Below, piece after piece: positions 21,326-32,363 of a DNA stretch of 64,000 nucleotides. Every line of letters begins with the position of its first letter. Position 1 is the stretch's first letter. The stretch comes from Saposhnikovia divaricata (Eukaryota; Streptophyta; Magnoliopsida; Apiales; Apiaceae), in assembly GCA_036435485.1 (NCBI GenBank), contig CM071598.1, positions 109,159,148 to 109,223,147 on the forward strand, written 5' to 3'. The notes beneath the pieces are model-generated. The model had not been told where the DNA came from and ran no database searches. It saw only the letters and a program-made list of their open reading frames with translations. The position numbers and the translations under genes were made by a program.

Positions 21326-21679
21326 TCTATACTATACTATTTTAAGCGAAACAGAATATAATTGGTTGGTCGTTGGTTAACAACTTCCCAAAATGTTTGT
21401 TAACACCTTCCAAAAATGAAAAAAAAAATTAAAATGCATAAAATTTTTATTTAACTTAATAACAAATTATCTTAATTACACTCCAATTAATATTCAATTA
21501 CATACTCTTTTAGTTATGTTTGAATTAAAATTCTTCACCTATACCCAACTTTTTTAGATTCTTATTATTTAATAATATATATTATGCCAATATTATATTA
21601 AATATTATATATGAAATATATAATTATTAATATATAAATAAAATATTGTTTAAATTTAAAAAAACCGTGTATGGGCTAG
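21326..21679 (+). mobile_element. Short Helitron-like element
   Basis: Begins TCTATACTATACTATTTTAAG after an A and ends CTAG before a T (21,676-21,679), with a degenerate CCGTGTATGGG in the place of the terminal hairpin. 354 bp, very AT-rich second half. The 5' motif is typical of plant Helitrons; the weak hairpin lowers confidence. Confidence 0.5.
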
Positions 21680-22580
21680 TATGTTATATACATTTAGTAT
21701 GTTATATACATTTGTTAGGAAACGGACCCCTATCTTATCTTTAGTATGTGCATCTGCTATACAGAGGCATACATGCTAAATTGTTTGAGATGTGTTAATA
21801 GATGGATGTGTTAAGTAGTTGCATATTACATTAAGATATCAAATCTGATTCAAATGAAATAGATGGATGTATTAAGTAGTCACATATATTAAGATATCAG
21901 GTCTGGTTCAAATGAAAATCAAATTTCAAACACGATTGTGTGTTAAAGCGAGTAGAAATTTGGTGGTTTGTCAATTTCAGTAAATTCCTACCATTGTCAA
22001 TTTAAACATATTAACTAAGCAAACTTGATATTTTTATCACGAATTCAAGAATGGTGAATCCTATACGAACTGCTGTTATTTAAGAAAATATGTTATATCT
22101 AGACAGTATGTTGATTGTTGAACCAACATTTTTCGCATTTCCTTTTTGACTATTTTTTGCAGAACATGTTAACTGTGGAAGCCATCCTATCAAATCTAAT
22201 TTCATTTCTAAATTATTACGAAAAAGTTCAAAAAAAAAAAAAATATGAAGCCAAGGCCATATATATTTGTAGATGGTAAACTATGGGTTGCTTGAGACTA
22301 CTCCCTACCTTATTCTTGTCGGCCATTTATACAGTTAGTTTTCCCAAAAAAAAACGAAATTAGATTCATCGATCCCTTGATATGGACTCTCAAACTATCC
22401 TACACAGAACCCAAGTTCGTTTTTACGCAATTGTATACTTTTTTTTTTCTTTTGAGTGCTTTATATCTTATGGGCTCTGTTATGTCAATTGGGTATAGGG
22501 TCAGCTAGTAGGGCCATTTTGGCAACACAATAGAAGCCAATTTACGGCTTTACGAGGAATATTTTGTCTATCAAATTTAT
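21680..22580. other. Intergenic sequence with a diverged 70-bp duplication
   Basis: At 21,785-21,920 a segment with AGATGGATGTGTTAAGTAGT ... TTCAAATGAAA is present twice. No gene is recognised; several homopolymer runs occur at 22,230-22,450. Confidence 0.45.
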
Positions 22581-23924
22581 TAAGAGAATTTACCAAAAAT
22601 ACTTGATTTTTTACTTTGTTTTGCATAAATACAATCTTTTCATATTTATTGGATAAATACGGGGTAACTATTTATCTATTGTAAAAATACGATCATTCTT
22701 ACTTTCCATTCAGCTCTTCATTTCTTCTTCTCTCCATCTCCGTCACCGCTCTTCAGCCCACCATCACTTTCACCAATGACGACGTCAACCATCTCTAAGC
22801 CCGACCTCCATCTCCGACTCCGACCCCGACCTCCACCTCCGACCTCCGGCGCAGCAGGCGTCTTTAATCTCTATCTCCGACATCTTTCTCGGACCTCAAA
22901 CTCTGATCTTGATTGATTTCGACGAGATTTTGCAATAACCTTCGTTTTGGTATGTTATCTTTCGAGTCTTGACTCTTATGTGAATTCTTGATTATGTATA
23001 CTGGTATGTGTATGTGTGTGATTGAGGTTGCAGAGAGTTTGGGTTGGGGGTGTGGTGTAGATTCCGAGAGAGAGGGGAAAGAAGGAGAGAGTATGGGGTG
23101 GGTTGCATATGAATAATTAATCACTTTTGTCTTGGTTGTTGATTTAGGTGGTGGATTGCCTTTAGTGGGAGCATAATTAATTTACGAAAAATTAAGTGAA
23201 AACGTTCAAAACTTGTAGGCGTCAAAGACTTGTCCATAGGATTTGAGAGACAGATTCGTTGATCATCCAGCTTATATGTATAATCCCATTTTGCATCTCG
23301 TTGAGTCAATGACATAGAAATTGTGTGTGTGGAAGATGCATTTTGTCCTAATTCACATTAATACCAGAGCAGAGACTGAAGGCTTTGTGAACTTATGTTT
23401 GCTCTCTACTAAAGTTTTTAGAGTATTTTAATTATTAGCTAAAGGAATGGGTTGTGGAGTGGTTGATGAGAAACTGATCAAAGGAATCTTAAGGATATGT
23501 TTGGATGACTCCCTATCTATGTTAGATATAAATGTTCTGTTACTTAAAGATCAAAATACAGGTAAAGTTTGTGATGGTTATTCCACTCTTAACTTATTTT
23601 GTTTATAGTTGCAGTTTAAGAATTCCACTCTAATGGTGTGTGAGGTAGGGTAACAGATGTTTGTAATAATGTAGTAAGGGGCAATGCTCGTCTATCTGGA
23701 GTTGGAATAGTGTGGAATACATTTGAAGCTGGAAATTTGCAAGCTAGGATGACACATATATAGAGCCTCAAGCATGACATGTACTACTGACCATTTAGAA
23801 AATGCGACTGTGGAGGCCCTGGAGCTGGTGCTCTATTAGTCTATTGCCTTACAAAGTCACAATTTTCCTTAATCCAAAATTTTCATTGATACTGCTTTTA
23901 ATTCCATTTTTAGTTGATTTTATA

Positions 23925-25115
23925 TAGAAAGGCCCCGTAGGGGCACACTATCTCAAAATTGAGATTTACTAGTTTTAAAATCTGAATTTGCATTTGATTG
24001 CTTTAATTGTCATTTAATTGCAATACTTGTTGCTTTTAGTTGCGTTTAGAGGCTTTTAGTTGCTTTTTTTTTTTTTTGCTTTGTTACTTTAAGTTGTATT
24101 TCATTTTTTTTAGTTTCATTTAGTTGCTAAATCATAATCTTTCAAAAACTTTACTACCGTCATTTTTGGTTGCTTTCAGTGGCAATTTTTGTTATTTTTG
24201 GTTGCAATTTTTGTTAATTGTGGTTACTTTTAGTTGCGTTTATTCGCTTTCAGTAGCATTTAGTTGCTAATTCATTTTTTTTGCTTTTGGTGACTTTTTT
24301 TTTGTTGCTTTTACTTTGATTTTTTGTTCACTTTTAGTTGCTTTTTGTTTGTTTTTAATTCCATTTACCCAGGAAGACTTGCCGGCGTGGAAATGTTTGG
24401 TTTCACCTTGCCACCTTCTTTTGGAACTGTTAGAACATGGAAACTCGATATGTTTAATATTTAGACCAAAGATGGTCATTTATTTGACTATTTTTTGCTT
24501 AAAGTAAGAGCTTTTGTGGCTAGAAGATGAATTTAATTTGTAAAAATAGGCAGGCGGTAGCAGAAGCACAGCTAATAACAATAGAGCATTTTTTAGCACC
24601 TTATATGGATGAATTTTATCAAAATAATCATTGCTAACTGTTCATCCCCCCTCTTATAATTGAAAGTCTTTTTGCTGATTGGCAGGTTATCCAAAGATGG
24701 ACCATAACCGAGTTTCCACTGAGTACTGGAAATCTCGTACCACCGGGAAAATTGCAGAACATTCACAACCAGCTTCAAGTAATAGTGAGAACTTAGAAAT
24801 GAACAATGTGAATGCTTGTAAGGGTGTCCGATTGCCTGCTGGAGTTGATACAGTACTTTTGGAGTTTTCGGTTGCAAATATAGAATAGTTGATTCGTAAA
24901 TACAATTTTGATTGCATTTTCAGTTGCTTTTATATAGAAAGGCCCCGCAGGGGCACACTATATAATATTTTAATGGTTGCTTCTGGTTGCACAGAGATTG
25001 TCGACGCCTTTGTCATTCTTGATACGATTATAAGGCCATTACGAGATCTAATTCTTTAAAATCAGGAGAGAAAGTTTTGGTTGCATTTTTTGTCGCTTTC
25101 TGTTTTTTTTTAATT
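23925..25115 (+). repeat. Left subterminal array of TTTAGTTGC/TTTGGTTGC motifs
   Basis: At least ten GTTGC pentamers occur within 24,025-24,350 alone, mostly as TTTTAGTTGC or TTTTGGTTGC, far above chance in such T-rich DNA. Hairpin blocks GGCCCCGTAGGGGC (23,931-23,944) and GGCCCCGCAGGGGC (24,941-24,954) mark either end. Nothing here reads as a gene, although a unique stretch (24,680-24,890) has a short open frame of unknown origin. Confidence 0.75.
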
Positions 25116-25706
25116 TCATTTATTGATGTTACTTTAGAATTAGACACAAAATAATACAATCAAAGAAGAAGAAGATGAAGAGGATAATACAAAGTCTGTT
25201 AAAAAAATCTATAACAACACTAATTATGATTACAAAGTCACACAATTATTCATATATCAACATTGTTATACAGTATGTGGTTATTATATGATAGTTCACC
25301 ATACCAGAAGACAACTACCAATACTAACAAGAACTCTGTTTCACAACTCACTATACATATGCACATCTCTAGTTGGTATATAAAGACGAGTCGAATTTCA
25401 GCTAATTGCACTATGCATGGTATCTGAAGCAAATAATAAGATGATTGTTAGTCATCCCGACAACTTCAATAAATGAGTAGACTACAGTAGGTCCAACACT
25501 TTGAAGTCTTCTTCGCATCAAATCCTTGTATGTAGCTTCTGATTTCTGGGACTTTACTGGAACTTAACGTGTATACCAAATTCTATTTTGAAGTTGCTAA
25601 ATGAACCAATTTTCTCTTGAACCTGCAACAACTTATTTGTAACACTGGTTATAGTCCCACATTATGTAATATAATATAATATATACTACAGCACACCCGA
25701 AACTTT

Positions 25707-26226
25707 TCACTTTCCATTTTCCTTCTTGCTCTTTTTGTTGCTACCCTGAGTATATTGGCTGATTGAAGCCGGTGAATATCCAGGTGCACTTGGCGAGTAC
25801 CCAACACTTGGACTTTCATGACAAAAGAAAATGAGGATAAGTAAAGTCTTATTTTACATTGGTACAAAATAAAAAAACGACAGCCCAACAAAAAAACCAG
25901 ATACATGAATTTTAATCAAGAAACTGCTACTCACATGTACTGTGGTGAACTCGGATCTGGGCTAGCACTAGATTTATAGGGACTGCAATACATAAAAATA
26001 TAAATGCAATGATTCAAGTGTTGGTCATAAGAGCAGCATATTATTTCAATAAATAAACACTAAACACTCCACGGGATAACGAAAAAAGAGGTAAAAAAAT
26101 AAAAGATATAAAATAATCAGTTGCGATAAAATCTATAAGAAACAGATGTATACCTGCTGGGGCTGTATGTTGGACCTGAAGGGGAATAGGATGGAGATGT
26201 AGGAGAATAGGAAGGTGATGTTGGGC
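25707..26226 (-). pseudogene. Captured 3' fragment of the RNA polymerase II largest subunit (CTD exons)
   Basis: Three minus-strand segments with proper splice borders read as the heptad tail of RPB1. Segment 1 (26,154 to about 26,226) reads PTSPSYSPTSPSYSPSGP, then TYSPS. A GT at 26,153 starts an intron ending in CAG before segment 2 (25,935-25,982: SPYKSSASPDPSSPQY). A GTGAGT donor and an AAAG acceptor lead to segment 3 (25,707-25,812: PSVGYSPSAPGYSPASISQ, then a lysine-rich end and TGA at 25,707-25,709). The CTD recruits processing factors during transcription; the SPDxS...GYSPxxPGYSP ending is that of plant RPB1. Only the end of the gene is present, introns included, so it was captured as DNA, not as mRNA. 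It is unlikely to make a functional protein. Confidence 0.8.
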
Positions 26227-26459
26227 AGCAAGAATACAAAAACATTTAAAACAGTCATCTTTATAAGCATCATTCCATGACTTACAACAAATCCAAATCC
26301 GTAAACTATCAAATTGAGGCAACTCGTGCTTCCTGACATTATTTGCAACTAAAAGCAAACAAACGCAACAAGTTGTAGTTGTATGCAAAAATCGACTACA
26401 ACACATCCGAAAAATTACAAACAATACAGTAGAGTGGTAATTTAAGCTCTGTAAAACAA

Positions 26460-27600
26460 CCAAAATTGATCAACTTTTTAAATCGAGCAATTCAACAAAA
26501 GACTTAAAGCGCGTACTACAATAAATATGCAACTAAAATCAACCATATGCAACTATTTTTGCAAGTTTTTTTATATTTTAATAAATCTGAATATAACTAC
26601 AAACAACCATATACAACCAAAATCACCCAAAAACAAAAGTGTGCAACTAAAATTAACCATAAGCAAAATTAACTAGAATTAACCCATTTACAAACAACAA
26701 AAACCAATTTTACCAAAGCAACCCAAATCTAACACGAATAAATTAATTTTGAGATGGGTGCCCTTGCGGGGCCTGCTCTACATAAAAGCAACCAAAAATA
26801 CAACTGAAAACTTGATATGATGAGTGCAAAGTTTTACAAGAATATGACTTTGCAACCAAATGCAATCAGAAGCAGTCAATTGCAACTAAAATCAACCATA
26901 TGCAACTATTTTTGCAACTATTTTTGCAACTAAAATCAACCTTATGCAACTATTTTTGCAAGTTTTTTTATAATTTAGTAAATCTGAATATAACTACAAC
27001 AACCATATACAACCAAAATCAACCAAAAACAACAGTGTGCAACTAAAATCAACCATAAGCAAAATTAACTAGAATTAACCCACTGACAAACAACAAAAAC
27101 CACATTTACCAAAACAACCCAAATCCACTAAAAGCAACCCAAATTCAACAAAAATAAACAGATTTTGAGATGGGTGCCCCTACGGGGCCTACTCTACATA
27201 AAAGCAACCAAAAATACAACTGAAAACATGAAATGATGAGTGCAAAATTTTACAAGAATATGACTTTGCAACCAAATGAAACCAGAAGCAGTCAATTGCA
27301 ACTAAAATGCAATGAAACCAAAATCATTAACAACCAAGTCAAACCAAAGCAACCAGTTGTAGTGGCATACAAAAATCGACTTTAACACATCCGGAAAATT
27401 ACAAAAAATTAAAGTAGAGTAGCAAATCAATCACTGCAACCAAACGCAACTTTTATTTTCATTTGAATCAACGAAAATCAACTAATCTCCACCCAATCAA
27501 ATTACACTAAGCAACCAAAAAAATTGTATACCAAAGATGTATCACAAAAATCAACTCAAAGCAACCGGTTGTAGTCTTATACGAAACACTACAACTTATA
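26460..27600 (-). repeat. Right subterminal array of GCAACTAAAA motifs, with a 416-bp tandem duplication
   Basis: GCAACTAAAATCAACCATA and similar phrases recur dozens of times; this is the complement of the motif on the left side. A segment starting GAGATGGGTGCCC is present at 26,751 and again at 27,167, a 416-bp tandem duplication with hairpin blocks at 26,760-26,773 and 27,176-27,189. The outward part (27,630-27,950) is GC-richer with GGTGGCGGTGG-type sequence. Confidence 0.75.
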
Positions 27601-27959
27601 TATAAGAGAATTTACAAAAAAAAAAAAAAATCAGCCTTATCTTCTCCATTCAATGCCGCCGACTTCAATCCCCACCTCCAACGTCGGGGCCTCAGGCCTC
27701 CTCCGATTAACTGTTAAAAACTCGAAACAATTAACTTAAATATTTAAATTCATCAAAAATCGAACTTAAATAAAAGCCCCAAATTTCGAAAATCAAAATT
27801 TATCCGGTTTATTTGTTTGAACAAACGAGGATGGAGGCTTCAATTACGATGATGTGGTGGTGGTCAGCGGCGATTTGAACGGGGAAGAAATAGGGGAAGG
27901 TGGGTGGCGGTGGAAAGATAGTAGGGGAGAGAGAAGAGGGACGCGAGAGATAAGAGATA

Positions 27960-28210
27960 CTCCCTCCGTCCCATAAAAAATGTCTTAGTTTTTTTCAAGT
28001 CTTTGGCACGCATTTCCACGCATATAAAAAACACTTTTGTAGATATTATTTTCTCATTTTTTTTGGTCTATATAAAAATAGGATGTTCAAACTTTTATAC
28101 AAAACAAAAAATATGAAAAAATAATACTTACAACTATGTTTTTTATATGCATAGAAATGCGTGCCAGAAACTTGAAAAAAACTAAGACATTTTTTATGGG
28201 ACGGAGGGAG
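27960..28210. mobile_element. Stowaway-like MITE (Tc1/mariner type)
   Basis: Nearly perfect ends CTCCCTCCGTCCCATAAAAA and complement at 28,191-28,210, with inner GGCACGCATTTC pairing. TA target duplications at 27,958-27,959 and 28,211-28,212. 251 bp, non-coding, folds along its whole length. It is inserted at the outer edge of the GTTGC element. Confidence 0.9.
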
Positions 28211-28212
28211 TA

Positions 28213-28563
28213 CATAACAGAGTTTCCAATGAGTCCGTATTTTTGCAATTAATAACAAGGGTACAGTAAAATTGTAATTAATAAAAAATAGTAAAAGTAA
28301 AAATGCAAAATTTTACTTTTTCTAATATATTTATGAAAAAAGGCCATTTATTAACTCAGTTTATATTTGATAAATTGGAAGTTAATAACGATGTATATAC
28401 TTTTTTCCAACTAATATTTTATATTTTTATTATTTAATTCTTGTACTTGTTTAATATTTTATATTTTTACATTTGTATTTATAAATGTCATATGCATGTA
28501 TTGAGATTATTATATTAAATAATTAATATTTTTTAATTTATTTTAATAAATATTTCACCAACT
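28213..28563. other. AT-rich spacer
   Basis: Contains no recognised feature. It may include the right border of the 22.6-28 kb element. Confidence 0.4.
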
Positions 28564-28579
28564 AATAAGTAAATTTATC

Positions 28580-29401
28580 ATTTTTCGGATTGAAGATACC
28601 GTTCAAATTAATTTTAAAGTATTGTTTAGCCTAATTCTCTCTCTCCTCTAAAACAAAAAGCCGCCACCTAATTTTCTTCTTCTTCCTGCATCCGCTTCCT
28701 TGCTTCTACCGGAGATTGTTCCGATGAGAGTCGATTAAGCTTCTTCATTTCTTGAATAAAAGGGTACTCTTTTTTCTCAATAGGGTTTCAATGAGGCCCT
28801 CTAATTAAATCTTTAGTTTTTTCTCCCTTCTTTCTCTTCAGTTTTTCTTCTCGTTTTCTTGCTTTCATCCCATCGGATTTAAGGTTTTTAAGCCTTTTCC
28901 GATTTGCCTCTTTTCTTAGTTTCTTAAACCTCGGAGCTCCGGCATTTCTCCTTTTCCGACTTGCCTCCGGACTTGTGATTGGTTGTTCACCTTGTATTAT
29001 TGGGGTTTCGATTTTTCAGATCTAAGTTTGGAGTAGTTTTTTTTTTCTTGTTTCTTCAGTTTATGCTTTTTTTCAGTTTTAAATCTTTAAGATCTTAATC
29101 TTTAGCTTGTAATGCTTAAGTGTTTGGTTTTCTCTCCGTTTTGTGGTAGTTTGTTTTTCTCTTCGGTTTGTGGGAGCGTGGATTTGGATTTAGTGATTCA
29201 AGTTGTTTTGGTTCTGCACTCATGGTCGATAAGCTCAAACGGATGTTGGGGATACAGATGTATAAATCTTCTTCAAAATTTCGCTTTTGGTCTCTTATGG
29301 ATGTCCAGCGATACAATCTGTTATATGTTTGTTCTACTCGATATGATTTGTAGATGCCGCCTTTGTTTTATTGAATTTAAAACACTTGTTATTCAAAAAA
29401 A
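28580..29401 (+). mobile_element. Poly(A)-tailed retroposon with 16-bp target duplication
   Basis: The repeat AATAAGTAAATTTATC is present at 28,564-28,579 and 29,402-29,417, and the 822-bp insert ends in an A run, as expected of target-primed reverse transcription by a LINE. The body starts with a pyrimidine-rich, TCTTCTTCTTCC-type segment like a plant 5' UTR and has no significant reading frame. It could be a retrocopied non-coding RNA, an mRNA leader fragment, or a short LINE/SINE derivative; no tRNA-like A and B boxes were recognised at the head. Confidence 0.7.
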
Positions 29402-29417
29402 AATAAGTAAATTTATC

Positions 29418-30334
29418 CAAATACTTGTATAACTTATAAGAATTCTTCTTTTTCACTTATATGACTGTTTATTCATTAAAGTTATAAGTTTCATATTTTG
29501 GTACGTGAACTTGTCACTTTTTGTCAATAGTATCAAAACTTGTTAAGTAATAAGAAACTAGTGTATTTATTGGTTTGCTTAACTATTTTATGCAATATGT
29601 TTTATTATTATTATAATATATGGAATAAAAATTGACAAAGAGAAATTAAAAGTCTAACATGTTGAAAAAGATTCATGTAAAATAAATCATTTTACATATT
29701 ATTTTCTAACTATATTTTTAACTTTTGATTATTCTTAAATTTTTTATATTTGTAACCTTAAATTTTGAATGTTATTAATTTAACAAACTATATTTAATTT
29801 TAACAATACAACCATATAAATATTAATATTATTAGCTTATAATTTGAATAAAATACGGGTTACTTTCGAATATTTTATTTAAATTCAAATTTAATGATTA
29901 AATGAAATAAAATATAATAATATGTGATTGATGTAATTGTAATTTTTTTTATATTTTTGAATTAATTTAAGAAATGTTAGTTTAATATGTTGTTAGTAGA
30001 ATTCAAAATTTAATCTATCTAAAAAATGATTTTTAATATTTTATCACACTGTTCTGATTAATTTGACTTAAAAGATTAATTATTAATACTATTTTGAATA
30101 AGCTAATATTAAATAAAAAAACCCAAAAAAGAAGTTTTTTTTGCCATAAAAAAGAAGTTTTTAATCAAAAATGTAGCTGTAAACCAAACTACAAATTATA
30201 CCAAATTTTGCTTATTATAATTAATATAGTTTTCATGATATATTCATTTAGAATTATAAATTTATAACAATAAATTTATAACTACTCTATATAGTTCAAA
30301 TTCTAATAAAAGTGATATTGAATAATTTTACAAA
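29418..30334. other. AT-rich intergenic sequence
   Basis: More than 75% A+T by eye; no gene, no structured repeat. It is the left flank of the SIRE-type element. Confidence 0.5.
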
Positions 30335-30339
30335 TTTTC

Positions 30340-31916
30340 TGAAAAACAACACCTAGAGGGGGGGTGAATAGGTGTTTATGGTTATTAATGTGAATTTATG
30401 AACTGTTTTGAAAATAACTGAAAACAGCTTGCTGTTTGTAATAACACAGTTCACAAACAGCACGCTGTTTGTATCTGAAATGCAATGCAGTAAGCAAATA
30501 AACAGTAAGTAAAAGAGACACACAATCTTTTAGCCAGGTTCGACCCCTAATCCCCTATGGTCTACGTCCTGGTCCCTTACCAAACTTGGTAAGAGAATAT
30601 ATTATTGATCAACTATAATCCAATTACAAGATCCAACAATATATCTCCCTTACACCCTTGTTGTTTACAAATGGCTTGCTGTTTACCTGTGCTGAACTAA
30701 CCCTCTAAGTACTACTTCCCAAGTATACTTCTCTGGTCTAGCTCGACTCACCCTAAAACCTGAAGCCAATCTTGTACAACAACAAAACAATTACAACTTT
30801 GAACAATACAGATTTGAATAATACAACTCAACCTATGAACCCTCTGAAAATATATATATGCGTATATGTAGGGTTTGAGAGGTTTGTAAGATTTTGCAAT
30901 GAAGGCTTTGTGTTTGAATATATCTTCTTGTTTTCTGCTCGTGTATTGATGTTAAGAACTGAACATTAACATCTCTTTTATAGGTAAACAAGAGTATTTG
31001 AATGGAGGCTTGAAATGACTCCAACGGGAAGAAAAACAAACGGTTATAGATGATGAATTTGATATGAAGAAATTGAGGATCTTGAATAATTTGTTTTTCT
31101 TTGATAGAGAAGAAAGGAGCGTGTATAGCAGGAATAGAATTGATATTGAAGAGGGAGACAAGAGCATGTGGTTGGTAATTAAATAAGTCAAAAGTATCAT
31201 GCTACTTTTCCTTATTTCAAAGCAAAGAATATATTGTCTCCCAATATATTTGAAATGTGAGAGCTGGCATATTTAGATTAATTCAGAGGGCCCTTACAAA
31301 TATTCCTTACAATGTTTCCGTTGCATGCTCCTTGAAGAACCAAACTGACCCTTAATTCTGGCAGACACAAACAGCTTGCTGTTTGTGAGATTGGCATGCT
31401 GTTTCTGACTGGCCTGCTGTTTGTCCATGAATTTTGTTTGCTGTTTGTGACAAACTGATTCTCCAATTAGTAAGCTAATTTTCCCTGCAAAACCAAGTTA
31501 GTACAGTACCGAAATAACATAGCAAGTTCATGTCAGCTTGCTGTTTTGGTTTTGGTGAGCTGAACAGATACATGGCCTTATACTTTTGCATTTCCATATC
31601 ATCAACCAAGTTTCCTGAGAACATAGATATGTCTGTTTGATCTTTATCTACAGGAATTCTGAACAGTTGAAAATGGCTTGTTGTTTGTACAAATGGCTTG
31701 CTGTTTGTGACAAACTGAACATACAATCAGTAAGCTATTATACCCTGCAAAACCAAGTTAGTACAATACAGAAATACATGATGTTTTATATCAAACTACA
31801 AGCTATCAGCTTGCTGTTTGTGATCATCAAAACTTTACACAACTAGCATGCTGTTTTATATCTACTAATAAGCCAAATGGCTTACTGTTTGTGATCATCA
31901 AAACTTAGGAGTATCA
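30340..31916 (-). repeat. 3' LTR of the SIRE-type element
   Basis: 1,577 bp, starting TGAAAAACAACACCTAGAGG on the plus strand. The ACACCTAGAGGGGG...GAATAGGTG head is shared by SIRE LTRs of many plants. It contains about a dozen copies of a GCTTGCTGTTTGT motif. Confidence 0.93.
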
Positions 31917-31930
31917 ATCTCCCCCTTTTT
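31917..31930 (-). other. Polypurine tract of the SIRE-type element
   Basis: AAAAAGGGGGAGAT on the minus strand, directly before the 3' LTR. Confidence 0.85.
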
Positions 31931-32363
31931 GATGATTACAACTAATTTAGGAGAATTAGAATAACTCCCCCTAAATCCCTGCATCTCAAAATTAGATATA
32001 AAACAATAATCTCACAAGATCAAATAGAAACATCCAAGATCAAATATAAACATCCAATAATACATTTTCATTAGGAATTCTCCTAAAGTTCTCCCCCTTA
32101 ATCCATCAAAAATTGAAACACTTAAGATCAACAAATGATATGCCAGGATATAATGCAATCAGTATACCAATTGTAACATGCGAATAGAACAAATGGTAAG
32201 CTAACAGTGATGACAAACAATATGCTATTTGCATTAGGTTACCTGCACAAACAGCTTGCTGTTTGTGGTATTTTACCTGCATAGATAGCTTCCTATTTGT
32301 TGAATGTTACCTGTACAAATGGTAAGCTAATATGCCCTGCAAACAATCATTCAGCATGCTGTT
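31931..32363 (-). other. 3' untranslated region of the SIRE-type element
   Basis: No reading frame. Contains AAACAGCTTGCTGTTTGTGG near 32,250 and degenerate copies of the same motif at 32,215 and 32,352. Confidence 0.7.

Larger units (their letters stand above)
22580..27950. mobile_element. Putative large non-autonomous DNA transposon carrying a host gene fragment
   Basis: Two flanks are built from short GTTGC-type motifs, GTTGC on the left (23,985-25,115) and the complement GCAAC on the right (26,460-27,600). A middle part (25,700-26,230) contains spliced exons of RNA polymerase II subunit 1. Four copies of a GGCCCC-GYA-GGGGC hairpin block lie two on each side in opposite orientation. This arrangement resembles the subterminal repeats of large DNA transposons and Pack-type gene capture. 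No transposase is seen, and neither the terminal inverted repeats nor a target duplication could be placed, so the outer limits given are approximate. Confidence 0.5.

Noticed and set aside
22580..23972. A Helitron ending at CTAG near 23,971 after the GGCCCC hairpin
   Set aside because: No convincing A^TC start was found upstream, the hairpin is too far from CTAG, and the same hairpin recurs three more times without CTAG.
24679..24888. 69-codon plus-strand ORF (MAGYPKMDHNRVSTEYW)
   Set aside because: Could be another captured exon, since an AG acceptor precedes it, but I recognise no family and cannot support a product.
30772..31846. Small ORFs present in both SIRE LTRs (65-85 codons)
   Set aside because: Duplicated with the LTRs, no recognisable domains; they include promoter and leader sequence.
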